64,000 bases of DNA from Bacteroidota bacterium (GCA_018970395.1 JAGWWM010000001.1:62001-126000); one strand, 5' to 3'. Counted from the stretch's first letter, positions 25,676 to 35,114 are shown. Notes: generated by a model not told the origin, from the letters alone. A program made the numbers and translations.

Positions 25676-26569
25676 ATGCTGATTGATCTTTCTTCACTTT
25701 CTCCCGCACAAAAACAACAATGGCTCCAACATGCCATTGCGCCCCGACCTATCGCGCTGGCTTCTACCATTGATCAAAACGGACAGGTGAATCTGAGTCC
25801 ATTTAGTTTTTTCAATTTGTTTTCTTCCAATCCTCCCATTGTGATTTTTTCACCTGCCCGCCGGGTTCGCGACAATACAATCAAGCATACGCTGGAAAAT
25901 GTGATGTCTGTCCCGGAAGTAGTGATTAATATAGTAGATGAGGATTTGGTACAGCAAACTTCACTTAGCAGTTGCGAATACCCGAAAGCAGTGAATGAAT
26001 TTGACAAGGCCGGTTTTACGATGGAAGCAGCCACTTATGTTCGACCGCCCATGGTAAAAGAGAGTAAGGTTAAACTGGAGTGTAAAGTGCTCGAAATAAA
26101 AGCGCTCGGAACCGAAGGTGGAGCCGGTAATCTTGTGATTTGTGAAGTGATTGGAATGCATGTCGCTTCTGAAATTTTAAATCAGGAAGGCACAATGATT
26201 GATCAGCGCAAACTTCATCATGTAGCACGCCTGGGAGGAGACTGGTATTGTAAAGTGGTTCCCGACAATCTATTTGTAGTAGAAAAGCCCAATGTTAAAC
26301 TCGGTATCGGCATGGATGCCTTACCTGCACCTATCCGTCATAGCAAATGGCTTACGGGCAATCATTTGGGACAGCTTGCCAATGTAGATCAATATCCAAC
26401 CATAGATCCTTCCTTTGAGGATCATAAACTAAAACAAATTGTTCAGTACTACGCTATTAATCCCGAAGAAATGGACAGGGAGTTGCATTGCTATGCGGCA
26501 CAACTGCTTGATGAGGGGAAAGTAAAAGAAGCGTGGCAGGTTTTGTTATTCAGCTCTTATCAACACTAA
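25676..26569 (+). CDS. Flavin reductase-like protein (FMN-binding split barrel)
   Basis: This 297-residue protein matches the flavin_reduct domain family: AIAPRPIALASTIDQNGQVN near residues 16-35 and NLSPFSFFNLFSSNPP near 35-50 are typical FMN-contact segments. Members bind FMN and either reduce flavin with NAD(P)H or act as flavoproteins of unknown substrate; the 90-residue C-terminal extension after the barrel is common in the Bacteroidota group. No oxygenase partner is adjacent. It ends next to a degenerate tandem tract. Confidence 0.87.
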   Translation: MLIDLSSLSPAQKQQWLQHAIAPRPIALASTIDQNGQVNLSPFSFFNLFSSNPPIVIFSPARRVRDNTIKHTLENVMSVPEVVINIVDEDLVQQTSLSSCEYPKAVNEFDKAGFTMEAATYVRPPMVKESKVKLECKVLEIKALGTEGGAGNLVICEVIGMHVASEILNQEGTMIDQRKLHHVARLGGDWYCKVVPDNLFVVEKPNVKLGIGMDALPAPIRHSKWLTGNHLGQLANVDQYPTIDPSFEDHKLKQIVQYYAINPEEMDRELHCYAAQLLDEGKVKEAWQVLLFSSYQH

Positions 26570-26570
26570 T

Positions 26571-26610
26571 CACGAACAACTAATAACGTACAACCTACAA
26601 CTTACAACCT
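26571..26610. repeat. Degenerate short tandem tract
   Basis: ACGAACAACTAATAACG and TACAACCTACAACTTACAACC units of about 7 bp lie between two convergent genes; the TAA stop codon of the DUF4197 gene (26602-26604, minus strand) is inside the tract. Confidence 0.78.
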
Positions 26611-27309
26611 GATTCCCCCAAACGTTTTCTTCAAAATATCCGTCGTACGGCTGGCAGGATTTTTTCGGATTTCAGATTCCTCTTTTGAAATTCGGTCGAA
26701 GAGCGCGTCAATGGCTTTTCCTACAACATAGTTGGTTAAATCAGGATTCAGCTTGTTGCGGGTGAAGGGGATTTTATTATACCCGTTTACGATATCATCG
26801 TAATAAGCCGTCGCTTCTACTTTGTCTAATGAATTTTTCACTACCGGCGTAAAGGCATTGATTAAAGCGCTGCCGATTTGTTCTTTGAAATACCGGGTCA
26901 CAGAACCATCGCCTCCTTGTATCAGTCCGATTGCATCGTTAACCGTAATCTGTTTTACGGCATCTACAAAAATGGGTTTGGCTGCTCCGATGGCATCTTC
27001 GGCGCCGCGGTTGATTTGCAATACGGCTTTATCGAGCTGGTTGCCCAAGCCGATTGCTCTTATCTTAGACTCTGCTCTTTGTACTTCATCGGGCAATAGA
27101 ATTTTGTATAATTCACTTCCAAAAAAACCATCGGTTTTATTCAATTGCGCAACCGCTTTGTCAATACCCTGACTTAGCGCACCTTTCACCCCATCTCCAG
27201 CTTCCGCCTCGGTGAGTTTAGATATGCCCGACATGGAAGGGAGTTGAGCCTGTAACGAAGAAATAAAGGAGATGGAAAAGAAAAAGAAAAAGAAAAAAAC
27301 TTTCTTCAT
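26602..27309 (-). CDS. DUF4197 secreted protein
   Basis: This 235-residue protein begins with Lys-Lys and a phenylalanine-rich signal peptide (MKKVFFFFFFFSISFISS, cleavage likely after LQA near residue 22). The mature part is alpha-helical with conserved KIRAIGLGNQLDKAVLQINRG near 83-103 and FTPVVKNSLDKVEATAYYDD near 154-173, typical of DUF4197, a periplasmic or secreted family of unknown function found in many Gram-negative bacteria. The run of phenylalanines comes from a long T homopolymer (on its coding strand) and might be prone to slippage. It is single and convergent with the flavin reductase gene. Confidence 0.86.
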   Translation of the reverse strand: MKKVFFFFFFFSISFISSLQAQLPSMSGISKLTEAEAGDGVKGALSQGIDKAVAQLNKTDGFFGSELYKILLPDEVQRAESKIRAIGLGNQLDKAVLQINRGAEDAIGAAKPIFVDAVKQITVNDAIGLIQGGDGSVTRYFKEQIGSALINAFTPVVKNSLDKVEATAYYDDIVNGYNKIPFTRNKLNPDLTNYVVGKAIDALFDRISKEESEIRKNPASRTTDILKKTFGGIRL

Positions 27310-27376
27310 AAAAAGAGTTTCGGCAAACTTACGATTTAGGGAGATTGTTCCTTGTTTAATGTTTTTGTAAAATTAA

Positions 27377-27407
27377 TCCTCCCCCTAAGTCCCCCTCCAA
27401 AGGGGGA
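27377..27407 (+). repeat. G-rich hairpin repeat
   Basis: CCTCCCCCTAAG followed by TCCCCCT-ccaa-AGGGGGA (27390-27407). It is related, in inverted order, to the elements at 8477 and 37646, and lies between the divergent DUF4197 and lysS genes. Confidence 0.75.
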
Positions 27408-27410
27408 TAT

Positions 27411-27455
27411 TTCCGACCCAACCTATAACCGCCAACCGCTAACAGTATTTCTAAC
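27411..27455. repeat. Degenerate short tandem tract before lysS
   Basis: CCCAACCTATAACCGCCAACCGCTAAC-type heptamers, weakly conserved, run up to the -7-like TACCTTTG (27456-27463) upstream of lysS. Confidence 0.55.
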
Positions 27456-27481
27456 TACCTTTGCCATCATTTTTTACATGT

Positions 27482-29005
27482 ATGATTAATAGTCATTTAT
27501 CCGAACAAGAAATTATTCGCAGAGAGAAACTGGCAGAATTGCAAAAACTGGGTATTGATGCTTATCCGGCTGCACTATATCCCGTTTCTCATTATGCCGA
27601 TCAGATCAAGACAGACTTTACTGAATCAACCAAAGACAAATATTCAGAGGTTTGTCTGGCCGGCCGAATTATGAGTGTGCGCGATATGGGGAAAGCCTGC
27701 TTTGCCGTGATACAGGATAGCCAAGGCAGGATTCAGATTTATGTTAAGCGGGATGACCTGTGCACAGGTGAGGATAAAACTTTATACGATGTAGTCTTTA
27801 AAAAACTGCTCGATATCGGTGATATCATTGGGGTAAAAGGGTATGTATTCTCGACTAAAACAGGAGAGACTTCTATCTATGTAAAAGAGCTCACGTTGCT
27901 TGCAAAATCGCTCAAGCCATTACCAATTGTGAAAGAAGCGGAAGGACAAACCTTCGACGCAGTGACCGATCCTGAATTCAAATATCGTCAACGTTATGCT
28001 GATTTGATTATTAATCCGCAAATCAAAGATGTCTTTATTAAAAGAACCCAACTGGTCAATACTATCCGTGCATTTTTAAACGAACATGGAGCGCTTGAGG
28101 TTGATACGCCCGTTTTACAGAATATTCCCGGAGGGGCAACCGCACGACCTTTCATTACCCATCATAACGCGCTCGATGTGCCGATGTATATGCGTATTGC
28201 GAATGAGCTTTATCTGAAGAGACTCCTTGTGGGCGGCTTCGACTGGGTGTATGAGTTTAGTCGCAACTTCCGCAATGAGGGGATGGACAGAACCCATAAT
28301 CCGGAATTCACCATCCTGGAATGGTACACGGCGTATAAGGATTATTTCTGGATGATGGAAATTACAGAACAGTTACTTGAAAAAGTTGCCATCGCTTTGC
28401 ATGGTACCACTGAGGTGCAGGTAGGAGATAACATCATTAGTTTCAAAGCGCCTTTCCAAAGGGTGTCAATCTATGCAGCCATTCAGCAACATACAGGAAT
28501 CGATGTAAGTGGAATGGATGAAGCGGCGCTGCGCGATACCTGTAAAAAATTGAACATTCCTGTGGATGCTACCATGGGTAAAGGGAAATTGATTGATGAA
28601 CTATTCAGTAATGCCGGAGAATCGAAATACATTCAACCGACATTCATTACCGACTATCCCGTTGAAATGAGCCCATTAACTAAAAAACATCGCAACAAAG
28701 CCGGACTCGTTGAGCGCTTTGAGCTGATGATTAACGGTAAAGAAGTAGCGAATGCTTACAGTGAATTGAATGATCCCATTGATCAGCGGGCACGCTTTGA
28801 AGAGCAGGGACAACTCAAAGAGCGCGGTGACGAAGAAGCCATGTTTATTGACTATGATTTTCTCCGCGCGCTGGAATACGGCATGCCTCCGACTGCAGGT
28901 ATTGGTATCGGCATTGATCGCTTGGTAATGCTGATGACCAATCAGCCTTCCATTCAGGATGTCTTGCTCTTCCCCATGATGCGACCGGAGCGCACGGATT
29001 CCTAA
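27482..29005 (+). CDS. lysS: Lysyl-tRNA synthetase, class II
   Basis: This 507-residue class IIb synthetase charges tRNA-Lys. The N-terminal OB-fold anticodon domain covers about residues 50-150 (LAGRIMSVRDMGKACF). Class II motif 2 appears as EFSRNFRNEGMDRTHNPEF near 255-273, and motif 3 as GIGIGIDRLVMLMTN near 478-492. The ATG at 27482 (MINSHLSEQEIIRREKL) fits the family; an in-frame TTG 21 bp upstream overlaps a TACCTTTG -7-like element and is unlikely. The peptidase gene follows after 13 bp and could be co-transcribed. Confidence 0.97.
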   Translation: MINSHLSEQEIIRREKLAELQKLGIDAYPAALYPVSHYADQIKTDFTESTKDKYSEVCLAGRIMSVRDMGKACFAVIQDSQGRIQIYVKRDDLCTGEDKTLYDVVFKKLLDIGDIIGVKGYVFSTKTGETSIYVKELTLLAKSLKPLPIVKEAEGQTFDAVTDPEFKYRQRYADLIINPQIKDVFIKRTQLVNTIRAFLNEHGALEVDTPVLQNIPGGATARPFITHHNALDVPMYMRIANELYLKRLLVGGFDWVYEFSRNFRNEGMDRTHNPEFTILEWYTAYKDYFWMMEITEQLLEKVAIALHGTTEVQVGDNIISFKAPFQRVSIYAAIQQHTGIDVSGMDEAALRDTCKKLNIPVDATMGKGKLIDELFSNAGESKYIQPTFITDYPVEMSPLTKKHRNKAGLVERFELMINGKEVANAYSELNDPIDQRARFEEQGQLKERGDEEAMFIDYDFLRALEYGMPPTAGIGIGIDRLVMLMTNQPSIQDVLLFPMMRPERTDS

Positions 29006-29018
29006 TAAAGCCTTTTTT

Positions 29019-31151
29019 ATGAATCGTATTTGTTGTTTATTCCTTGCGGGATTTTTTTGTATCACTCAATCCAACGCACAGCAAGTATTGCTTACGCGTG
29101 AACAAATGCTGGAGGGAGCACCTCAGTTGGTTACCCAACCGCTTCCCGTTTTTGCAGGGTGGCTGGATGATTATCATTTCTTGCTCACCAAACAATCGGT
29201 TACCTATCGCATCAATGCTAAAACGCTCAAGCAAGAGCGTTATGAGGAAGCTGAGGAGAAAGCGTCCGCTACTGCGGAAGTCTTTGTGTCCAATGGCGAT
29301 GTTTATCTTTCTTATGGTGATGCAACAAGTCGCAGACTTACTCAAACAGTTGCTACTGAAAGGAATCCCACGCTTTCTCCGGATCAAAAATGGGTAGCTT
29401 TTACCAGAGAAAACAACCTTTTTATTATTAATCTGCTTACTAACACAGAATCGCAGCTCACATTTGATGGTAGTACAACTGTTTTAAATGGTTATGCCAG
29501 CTGGGTTTATTATGAAGAAATTCTTGGCAGGCCATCCAATTATCGCTCTTTCTGGTGGAGCCCTGACAGTAAACGCATTGCTTTCATGCGAATGGATGAA
29601 TCAAAAGTTCCATTGTTCCCCATTGTAAGTGAAGCGGGCGTACATGGAGCAGTGGAAGAAACGAGGTATCCGAAAGCGGGCGACCCGAATCCTGAAGTGA
29701 AGATTGGTGTCATTAATCTGGAAGACAGAAGCACGGTTTGGGCGGATTTTGATGCTAAGACCGATCAGTATTTTGGATTGCCTTACTGGACGCCCCAATC
29801 AGATGCATTGTGGATTCAATGGATGCCTCGCAGTCAGGACAGCCTGCTCATTTATCAAATGACTTTGAATGACGGTTCGAAAAAAGAAATTTTCAGAGAA
29901 ACTCAGAAAACCTGGGTAGATCTTGACGATCAGGGAGAGCGTATTCATTTTTTGAAAGACAAACTTCATTTCATTTATAAGAGTGATGAGAGCGGACGTA
30001 AGCATTTGTATTTGCATGAAATGACCGGACGCCGCAAACATGCTATCACGGAAGGCGATTATGATGTTGCGGAGGTATTGCATATAGACGAGAGAAAAAA
30101 ATGCTTGTATTTCACCGCCAGAAAAGAAAATAGCACTCGTTATGATTTGTACAAGGCAACACTGGATGGAAAGCAACTGCAAAGATTAACTTTTGGAAAC
30201 TATACGCATGAAGATATTCATCTTTCTCCCGATGCTTCTTATTTCCTTACGACCTATTCCAATGTTGCGGAGCCCGAAGTGATGGCGTTGGTGAATAATA
30301 AAGGAAAAAAAATAATTGAACTCGGCAGTGCAAAAGGATCGGTATTTGATAACACGATCATTGCTCGTACTTCCCTTCTTCGGGTACGCAGTGAAGATGG
30401 GAAGTATGCATTACCTGTCCGTATTCTATGGCCTGTATCTTATGATAAAGCAAAAAAATATCCTTTACTGATCAATATTTACGGCGGTCCGAATGCAGGC
30501 ACTGTTTATGACGGATGGGATTTTAACCGAATGCAACAGTGGTGGGCAACGGAAGGGCTTATTCAGGTTTCAATGGATCATCGTGGGAGCGGACATTTTG
30601 GAAAAGCAGGCATGAATGAGTTGCATCGTAACCTGGGTTATTGGGAAATGAAAGACTGGACGACCATTGTAAAATGGCTGATTGACAGCGCCGGTGTTGA
30701 TCCTGAAAGAGTATGCATTAATGGCTTCAGCTATGGAGGTTATCTTACTTGTTATGCCCTTACCTATGGCGCGGATGTTTTCACGCATGGAATGGCTGGC
30801 GGCAGCGTTACCGACTGGTTATTGTATGATACCCATTATACGGAAAGATATATGGATCATCCACTGGAAAATCCGGAGGGATATCGCAATGCTTCCGTGC
30901 TTACCCATGTGTCTAACTATAAGGGAATGCTCCGGTTGTATCATGGAACCATGGATGATAATGTACATCTGCAAAATAGTTTGCAGCTAGCCAAAAAATT
31001 ACAGGAGCAACAAAAACATTTTGAGTTGATGCTTTATCCGGGAGGGAGACATGGTTGGCGTAATTTATACGGCCAAGATACGCATAGCAAACAGGAAAAT
31101 ATGCGGTTTATTTATCATTATTTATTGAGAAAGTCAATGCAATTGGATTGA
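29019..31151 (+). CDS. Dipeptidyl-peptidase IV-like S9 serine peptidase
   Basis: This 710-residue S9B peptidase is probably periplasmic or surface-bound: an N-terminal signal peptide (MNRICCLFLAGFFCITQS, cleavage near residue 21) precedes a beta-propeller and a C-terminal alpha/beta hydrolase domain. The nucleophile elbow NGFSYGGYLT lies near residues 567-576, the catalytic Asp in YHGTMDDNVH near 643-652, and the His in YPGGRHGW near 675-682. The propeller has the ASWVYYEEILGR double-Glu motif that binds the peptide N-terminus in DPP4. It should release N-terminal Xaa-Pro dipeptides. No type IX sorting domain is visible at the C-terminus. Confidence 0.94.
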   Translation: MNRICCLFLAGFFCITQSNAQQVLLTREQMLEGAPQLVTQPLPVFAGWLDDYHFLLTKQSVTYRINAKTLKQERYEEAEEKASATAEVFVSNGDVYLSYGDATSRRLTQTVATERNPTLSPDQKWVAFTRENNLFIINLLTNTESQLTFDGSTTVLNGYASWVYYEEILGRPSNYRSFWWSPDSKRIAFMRMDESKVPLFPIVSEAGVHGAVEETRYPKAGDPNPEVKIGVINLEDRSTVWADFDAKTDQYFGLPYWTPQSDALWIQWMPRSQDSLLIYQMTLNDGSKKEIFRETQKTWVDLDDQGERIHFLKDKLHFIYKSDESGRKHLYLHEMTGRRKHAITEGDYDVAEVLHIDERKKCLYFTARKENSTRYDLYKATLDGKQLQRLTFGNYTHEDIHLSPDASYFLTTYSNVAEPEVMALVNNKGKKIIELGSAKGSVFDNTIIARTSLLRVRSEDGKYALPVRILWPVSYDKAKKYPLLINIYGGPNAGTVYDGWDFNRMQQWWATEGLIQVSMDHRGSGHFGKAGMNELHRNLGYWEMKDWTTIVKWLIDSAGVDPERVCINGFSYGGYLTCYALTYGADVFTHGMAGGSVTDWLLYDTHYTERYMDHPLENPEGYRNASVLTHVSNYKGMLRLYHGTMDDNVHLQNSLQLAKKLQEQQKHFELMLYPGGRHGWRNLYGQDTHSKQENMRFIYHYLLRKSMQLD

Positions 31152-31173
31152 AAAAAAACTTTTAATCTTTCAG

Positions 31174-31548
31174 TTATTTAAAGGAAATGATTGTTTTAAA
31201 AGAAAAAAACTTCAATGGTTCTGCTCTGCTGACGAGAAGCCTTCCCTCTTCATCAAAATTTCCTTTTATTTCTATCAACCATTTTTTCCATTTATATCTT
31301 TTTTCGCCATTACCCAAATGTTTATAAACATAATTGCTGCCCAAAAATTCAATAAAATAATTCAAATCTTTTTGAACAAGTTTTCGGATAAAAAACATAT
31401 AAATGAAATAGCTAATTAGTTTATAAATGATCCATATAAATAAGAGTATTAGAAAGGTTAGGAAATAATTTTTAAAAATTCCAAACGTTTTCATTAAGAA
31501 TTCAAAAAAACTTGGATTTTTAACTTTGCCTAATAAAAATATTTCCAT
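31174..31548 (-). CDS. Hypothetical small membrane protein
   Basis: I do not recognise this 124-residue protein. Residues 26-56 form a strongly hydrophobic stretch (ILLFIWIIYKLISYFIYMFF) that may make one or two membrane helices; the rest is basic and hydrophilic (KRYKWKKWLIEIKGNFDEEG). The gene is very AT-rich against its neighbours, which may mean recent arrival. It is convergent with the peptidase gene (22 bp gap). The long uninterrupted frame, a good ATG and an amphipathic translation support coding, but homology is untested. Confidence 0.55.
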   Translation of the reverse strand: MEIFLLGKVKNPSFFEFLMKTFGIFKNYFLTFLILLFIWIIYKLISYFIYMFFIRKLVQKDLNYFIEFLGSNYVYKHLGNGEKRYKWKKWLIEIKGNFDEEGRLLVSRAEPLKFFSFKTIISFK

Positions 31549-31668
31549 AAAATATCATTGAGGTTGGTATAGTCAAATCGAATACTTTTTATGTGATATT
31601 CAATGGGTTGTGTTATGATTCTCGTAAAGGTAAGTGATAAAAAATAAATTTCGATTATCAGATTGAGT

Positions 31669-32490
31669 TCAATCTAAAAAAAGATCCCGATATAAATTGG
31701 ATTCGGGAGCTACGCTATAGGATGACAAATTTGTGATACCTTCTGCCGCCAAAACCTCAACATCCGTAAATAAATTGCCCGTACAGGCGGCAGAAGGCTT
31801 CCGCAATATATAATACGCCGCATCGGCCACTATCTCCGGCTTCCGGCTCCGCTTCGCCAATGCCTCTCCCCCCAATAAATTCCGCACGGCTGCCGTATCT
31901 ATCGTGGTCGCGGGCCACAACGAATTGGCGGCAATACCCGCCTCCCGAAACTCTTCACTCCACCCCAGTGTCATCATGCTCATATTGTATTTCGAAAGGG
32001 TATAAGCGAGATGATTGCCCAGCCATTTTTCCTGCTTCTGTATAGGCGGCGATAAAGTAAGGACATGCGCATTTGAGGATTTTTTTAAATAGGGGATGCA
32101 GGACTGCGTCATCAAAAAAGTACCTCGCACATTGATGTCGTGCATCAAATCAAATTTCTTTGCCGGCGTCTGCTCTGTCTTTGCCAAATGAATGGCAGAA
32201 GCATTGTTCACTAACACATCAATCCCCCCAAAATGAGCCACTGCACGCTGCACGGCTTCCTGAATCTGCTCCTCAAAACGGATATCCACCGGAATGGCTA
32301 GCGCTTCTCCGCCCGCCGCTTTCATTTCCTCGGCAGCACTGTAAATAGTGCCTCCCAACCGCGGATCTTCCTCCGTACTCTTCGAAGCGATGACAATGTG
32401 CGCGCCTTCTCTCGCTAAGCGCAACCCAATGGCTTTCCCTATCCCTCTCGAAGCCCCGGTTATCAAAACAGTTTTATTGGCAAATGACAT
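31669..32490 (-). CDS. SDR-family NAD(P)-dependent oxidoreductase (HSDL2-like)
   Basis: This 273-residue short-chain dehydrogenase has the cofactor loop TGASRGIGKAIGLRLAREG near residues 11-29, NNASAI near 92-97, and the catalytic AYTLSKYNMSMM near 162-173 with the Tyr-Lys pair. The long loop with KSTEEDPRLGGTI near 37-49 is typical of the HSDL2 / AtuB-like branch, which reduces or oxidises acyl or terpenoid alcohols in poorly defined pathways. It is single and stands between the AT-rich membrane protein and a 379-bp repeat-containing gap, so context does not refine the function. Confidence 0.88.
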   Translation of the reverse strand: MSFANKTVLITGASRGIGKAIGLRLAREGAHIVIASKSTEEDPRLGGTIYSAAEEMKAAGGEALAIPVDIRFEEQIQEAVQRAVAHFGGIDVLVNNASAIHLAKTEQTPAKKFDLMHDINVRGTFLMTQSCIPYLKKSSNAHVLTLSPPIQKQEKWLGNHLAYTLSKYNMSMMTLGWSEEFREAGIAANSLWPATTIDTAAVRNLLGGEALAKRSRKPEIVADAAYYILRKPSAACTGNLFTDVEVLAAEGITNLSSYSVAPESNLYRDLFLD

Positions 32491-32869
32491 AAGTGGTTCA
32501 ATTGAATCTTACTACAAGGTATAACGATAAAAGCATTGTTGTCTGGAAAAAATACAAAAATTAACTAGAGACGTCATCCTGAGCGATAGCGAAGGATCTC
32601 GTCTTTAAGGCAAAAATCAAAAGGCAAAACCAAAAAGTTTTAATTGCTTTTGACCTTTGACTTTTGAGTTCTTCTTGAGATGTTCCCGATTCTCGGGATA
32701 AATTCGCTGCCGCTCAACATGACTCTCTTTGCGAGCTTTGCCTCTTTGCAGCTTTGCGTGAAATAGTCAATCATCAAATGAGTTAATTCCTGTTTTAAAA
32801 TCCACACATTTCAATTTTCTCGGACAGCAATACTTTTCACTTTTTACTTTTGACTTTTTACTTTATTTC
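32491..32869. other. Gene-free stretch with repeats
   Basis: No credible gene lies here. It contains copy B of the 192-bp element (32572-32763), then a short unique piece and a tract of CTTTTTACTTTTGACTTTT-type units that reaches the end of the glycosyltransferase gene. No terminator is obvious. Confidence 0.75.
32572..32763 (-). repeat. 192-bp dispersed intergenic repeat, copy B (inverted)
   Basis: This is the reverse complement of 5594-5785 with three mismatches in 192 bp: two adjacent bases in the CGCAAAGA-(AC/GA)-GTCATG segment and one in CGCT(G/A)TCGCTC. Both copies stop at the same bases, so the element has defined ends. It lies between two same-strand genes. Confidence 0.92.
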
Positions 32870-32878
32870 TCATCTCAC
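32826..32878. repeat. Degenerate short tandem tract
   Basis: ACTTTTCACTTTTTACTTTTGACTTTTTACTTT-like units of 7-9 bp; the stop codon of the neighbouring minus-strand glycosyltransferase gene lies inside it. A similar unit (CTTTTGACCTTTGACTTTTG) is built into the 192-bp element next door. Confidence 0.72.
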
Positions 32879-33994
32879 GCTTCGTCCCTTCCACTGATAA
32901 TGGGTAACTAACCCAAGGAAACCGGCTGCCACCGTATAAAAAATATGTATAGGCTGAAACCAAAGAAAATCCCTTAGCAAATACGTCTTCTTGAAAAAAC
33001 GCGCAACGGGAATCAATAGACTTAATTCCACAGTTGCTTTCAAAAGTGTTCCAGTAGCGGCTATCAGCCAATAACCGGTATTAAAAAATCCTGCCAGCCA
33101 ATATGCTGCAAGCAATACATTCACTCCATACACCAATAACGCAACCAGTCGAATTCGAAAATCTTTGTAATGCTTTCCCTTGCTTGCCCACCGAATACGC
33201 TGTTGCAAAAAGGAGTGGATATTTTCACTTCCACGGGTGGTGACGATGGCATCAGTTGATTGAGCATAAAAAATTTCTTTAGGAAAACGCACGTTCATTT
33301 TCTCCATCAATAAAATATCATCACCACCGGCAATGCGATCAATGTTTTCAAATCCGCCTACTGCTTCATAAGCAGATTTGCGATAACACAAATTTGCTCC
33401 ATTGCTCATGGCATGCATTCCGAGTCGCACTGCACCGCCGGTAACCCCCTGTAACATCATAAAATCAAGGGCCTCAAAACGGTTTAAAAAATTGCTCTTT
33501 TCTTCCAATACTACCGGCCCGGAAATCCAGGCGGGATGTTCTTGTTGTATTGCCTGATCCAACACCCGCAACCAATCACTCGGTACCACGCAATCTGCAT
33601 CGGTAGTTACGATGTATTCTCCGTTGCTTTGCTCAATGGCAAGCGCAATGCCCTTTTTCTTGTAGCTAACGATGGGTTCTTTCACATGCTCCGACAGTTG
33701 AATCAATTGCACTTTTGGATAAAGAGCAGCAAGGGTAGCTGTATCATCTTCGCTGTGATCATCCACCACCAGGGTTTCAAACAAAGCTTCAGGATACCGC
33801 AGGCGACTGATTGAATCAAGACAAGCTTTAATGCTTTCGGATTCATTTCTTGCCACGATGATGATGCTGAATTTCGTTTGAGGAATCAGCGTAGCAACGG
33901 CTTTCAATGAAACACCTTGCTTCCAGCCACTTCGGTAGCGCAACAACAACACCCCGTAAAGAATGAGCAAAACTGCTGTTATCCAAAACATCAT
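32870..33994 (-). CDS. Membrane-bound glycosyltransferase family 2
   Basis: This protein of about 374 residues has one N-terminal helix (FWITAVLLILYGVLLL), a GT-A domain with FSIIIVARNESESIKACLDS near residues 43-62, DDHSEDDT near 80-87, TTDADCVVP near 128-136 with the metal-binding DAD, a Q-x-x-R-W motif (QQRIRWASKG near 265) and three to four C-terminal helices. The topology and QxxRW motif indicate a processive or membrane-embedded GT2, such as one adding sugars to lipid carriers. I chose ATG 33994; an in-frame TTG at 34021 would add nine residues. It is not next to other glycan genes. Confidence 0.86.
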   Translation of the reverse strand: MMFWITAVLLILYGVLLLRYRSGWKQGVSLKAVATLIPQTKFSIIIVARNESESIKACLDSISRLRYPEALFETLVVDDHSEDDTATLAALYPKVQLIQLSEHVKEPIVSYKKKGIALAIEQSNGEYIVTTDADCVVPSDWLRVLDQAIQQEHPAWISGPVVLEEKSNFLNRFEALDFMMLQGVTGGAVRLGMHAMSNGANLCYRKSAYEAVGGFENIDRIAGGDDILLMEKMNVRFPKEIFYAQSTDAIVTTRGSENIHSFLQQRIRWASKGKHYKDFRIRLVALLVYGVNVLLAAYWLAGFFNTGYWLIAATGTLLKATVELSLLIPVARFFKKTYLLRDFLWFQPIHIFYTVAAGFLGLVTHYQWKGRSVR

Positions 33995-34085
33995 GAGTGT
34001 AAGGTAAAACGGAACTGACAACCATCAACACAACTTTTTCATTTCCTTTGCGTTTTATTCCATTAGAAATTGTATTTTGTTGCGG

Positions 34086-35114
34086 ATGGGGAAAGTAAAG
34101 TATATCATTGTATTGTTTGCTGGTTTCCTGATAAGCGTTTACGCTCATAAAGGAATCGCTCAGGATTTGCATTTCTCCCAGTTTATGCATGCCCCAATGC
34201 TTACCAATCCTGCCAACGCCGGCTTCATTCCGGAAGCAGATTACAGGGTGGGCGGGATGTACCGATCGCAATGGACGGCACTGAATGTGCCATTTTCCAC
34301 CGCTCATTTTTTTGCTGATTTTCAATTGCTGCGCAACAGACTGGAAAATGGGTGGATCGGTGTCGGCGTATCTGCCTTTCGCGATGTAGCGGGTAAAGGA
34401 CAATTGCGCAACAACCAGCAGTATGTTACGGTTGCCTACCATCAGATGCTGGGTTTCAGCAGTCTGTTATCGGGTGGATTCAACATGGGCTACACCACCA
34501 AGAGTATCGATATTACTCGGTTTATTTTTGATAATCAATGGAATGGCAAGTTCTTTGATGCTGCCATCCCTAACGGAGAAACTACTTTTCAAACCGGCAA
34601 TATCAGTTATGCTGATTTGCAGGCCGGACTTAATTACGCCTACTTTCCCTCTGAAAAAGCCTATTTAAACTTTGGCGTTTCTGCCCATCACCTGAATCAG
34701 GCGAATGAAAGTTTTCTCGCAACCAATAACCGCATTCCGATTCGGTGGTTAGGTTTTGCCAATGGGAGTTTTAAATGGAACGACTGGTGGATTCTCAACC
34801 CCAACGCTTACTACTCCAATCAGGCAGGGGCTTATGAACTGGTATTTGGAATGAATGCTACCCATAACCTGCTCGGCGACGGGAGTTTTTTAATCACCGG
34901 TGGGGCTTATTACCGGTGGGGGGATGCGGCAATTGCAATGCTTGGATTTGAAAAAAATAATTTCAAATTCACTGCTACTTATGATGCAACCATCAGCTTA
35001 TTGCGACCTTTCAATCAAACCAGAGGCGCCTGGGAATTTTCCCTGATTAAAAACGGTTTTTATGGAAAAACCAATCAAAAACTACTTCGCCAGAGTATGT
35101 GTCCAAGTTTTTAA
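34086..35114 (+). CDS. PorP/SprF-family type IX secretion system membrane protein
   Basis: This 342-residue protein has a signal peptide (KYIIVLFAGFLISVYA, cleavage near GIAQD at about residue 25) followed by the family opening LHFSQFMHAPMLTNPANAGF and many amphipathic beta strands expected of an outer-membrane barrel. PorP/SprF proteins anchor type IX secreted cargo or gliding adhesins at the surface; many paralogues occur per genome, so this need not be the core PorP. It is not beside porK/L/M/N or a giant adhesin gene. ATG 34086 was preferred to TTG 34077. Confidence 0.9.
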   Translation: MGKVKYIIVLFAGFLISVYAHKGIAQDLHFSQFMHAPMLTNPANAGFIPEADYRVGGMYRSQWTALNVPFSTAHFFADFQLLRNRLENGWIGVGVSAFRDVAGKGQLRNNQQYVTVAYHQMLGFSSLLSGGFNMGYTTKSIDITRFIFDNQWNGKFFDAAIPNGETTFQTGNISYADLQAGLNYAYFPSEKAYLNFGVSAHHLNQANESFLATNNRIPIRWLGFANGSFKWNDWWILNPNAYYSNQAGAYELVFGMNATHNLLGDGSFLITGGAYYRWGDAAIAMLGFEKNNFKFTATYDATISLLRPFNQTRGAWEFSLIKNGFYGKTNQKLLRQSMCPSF

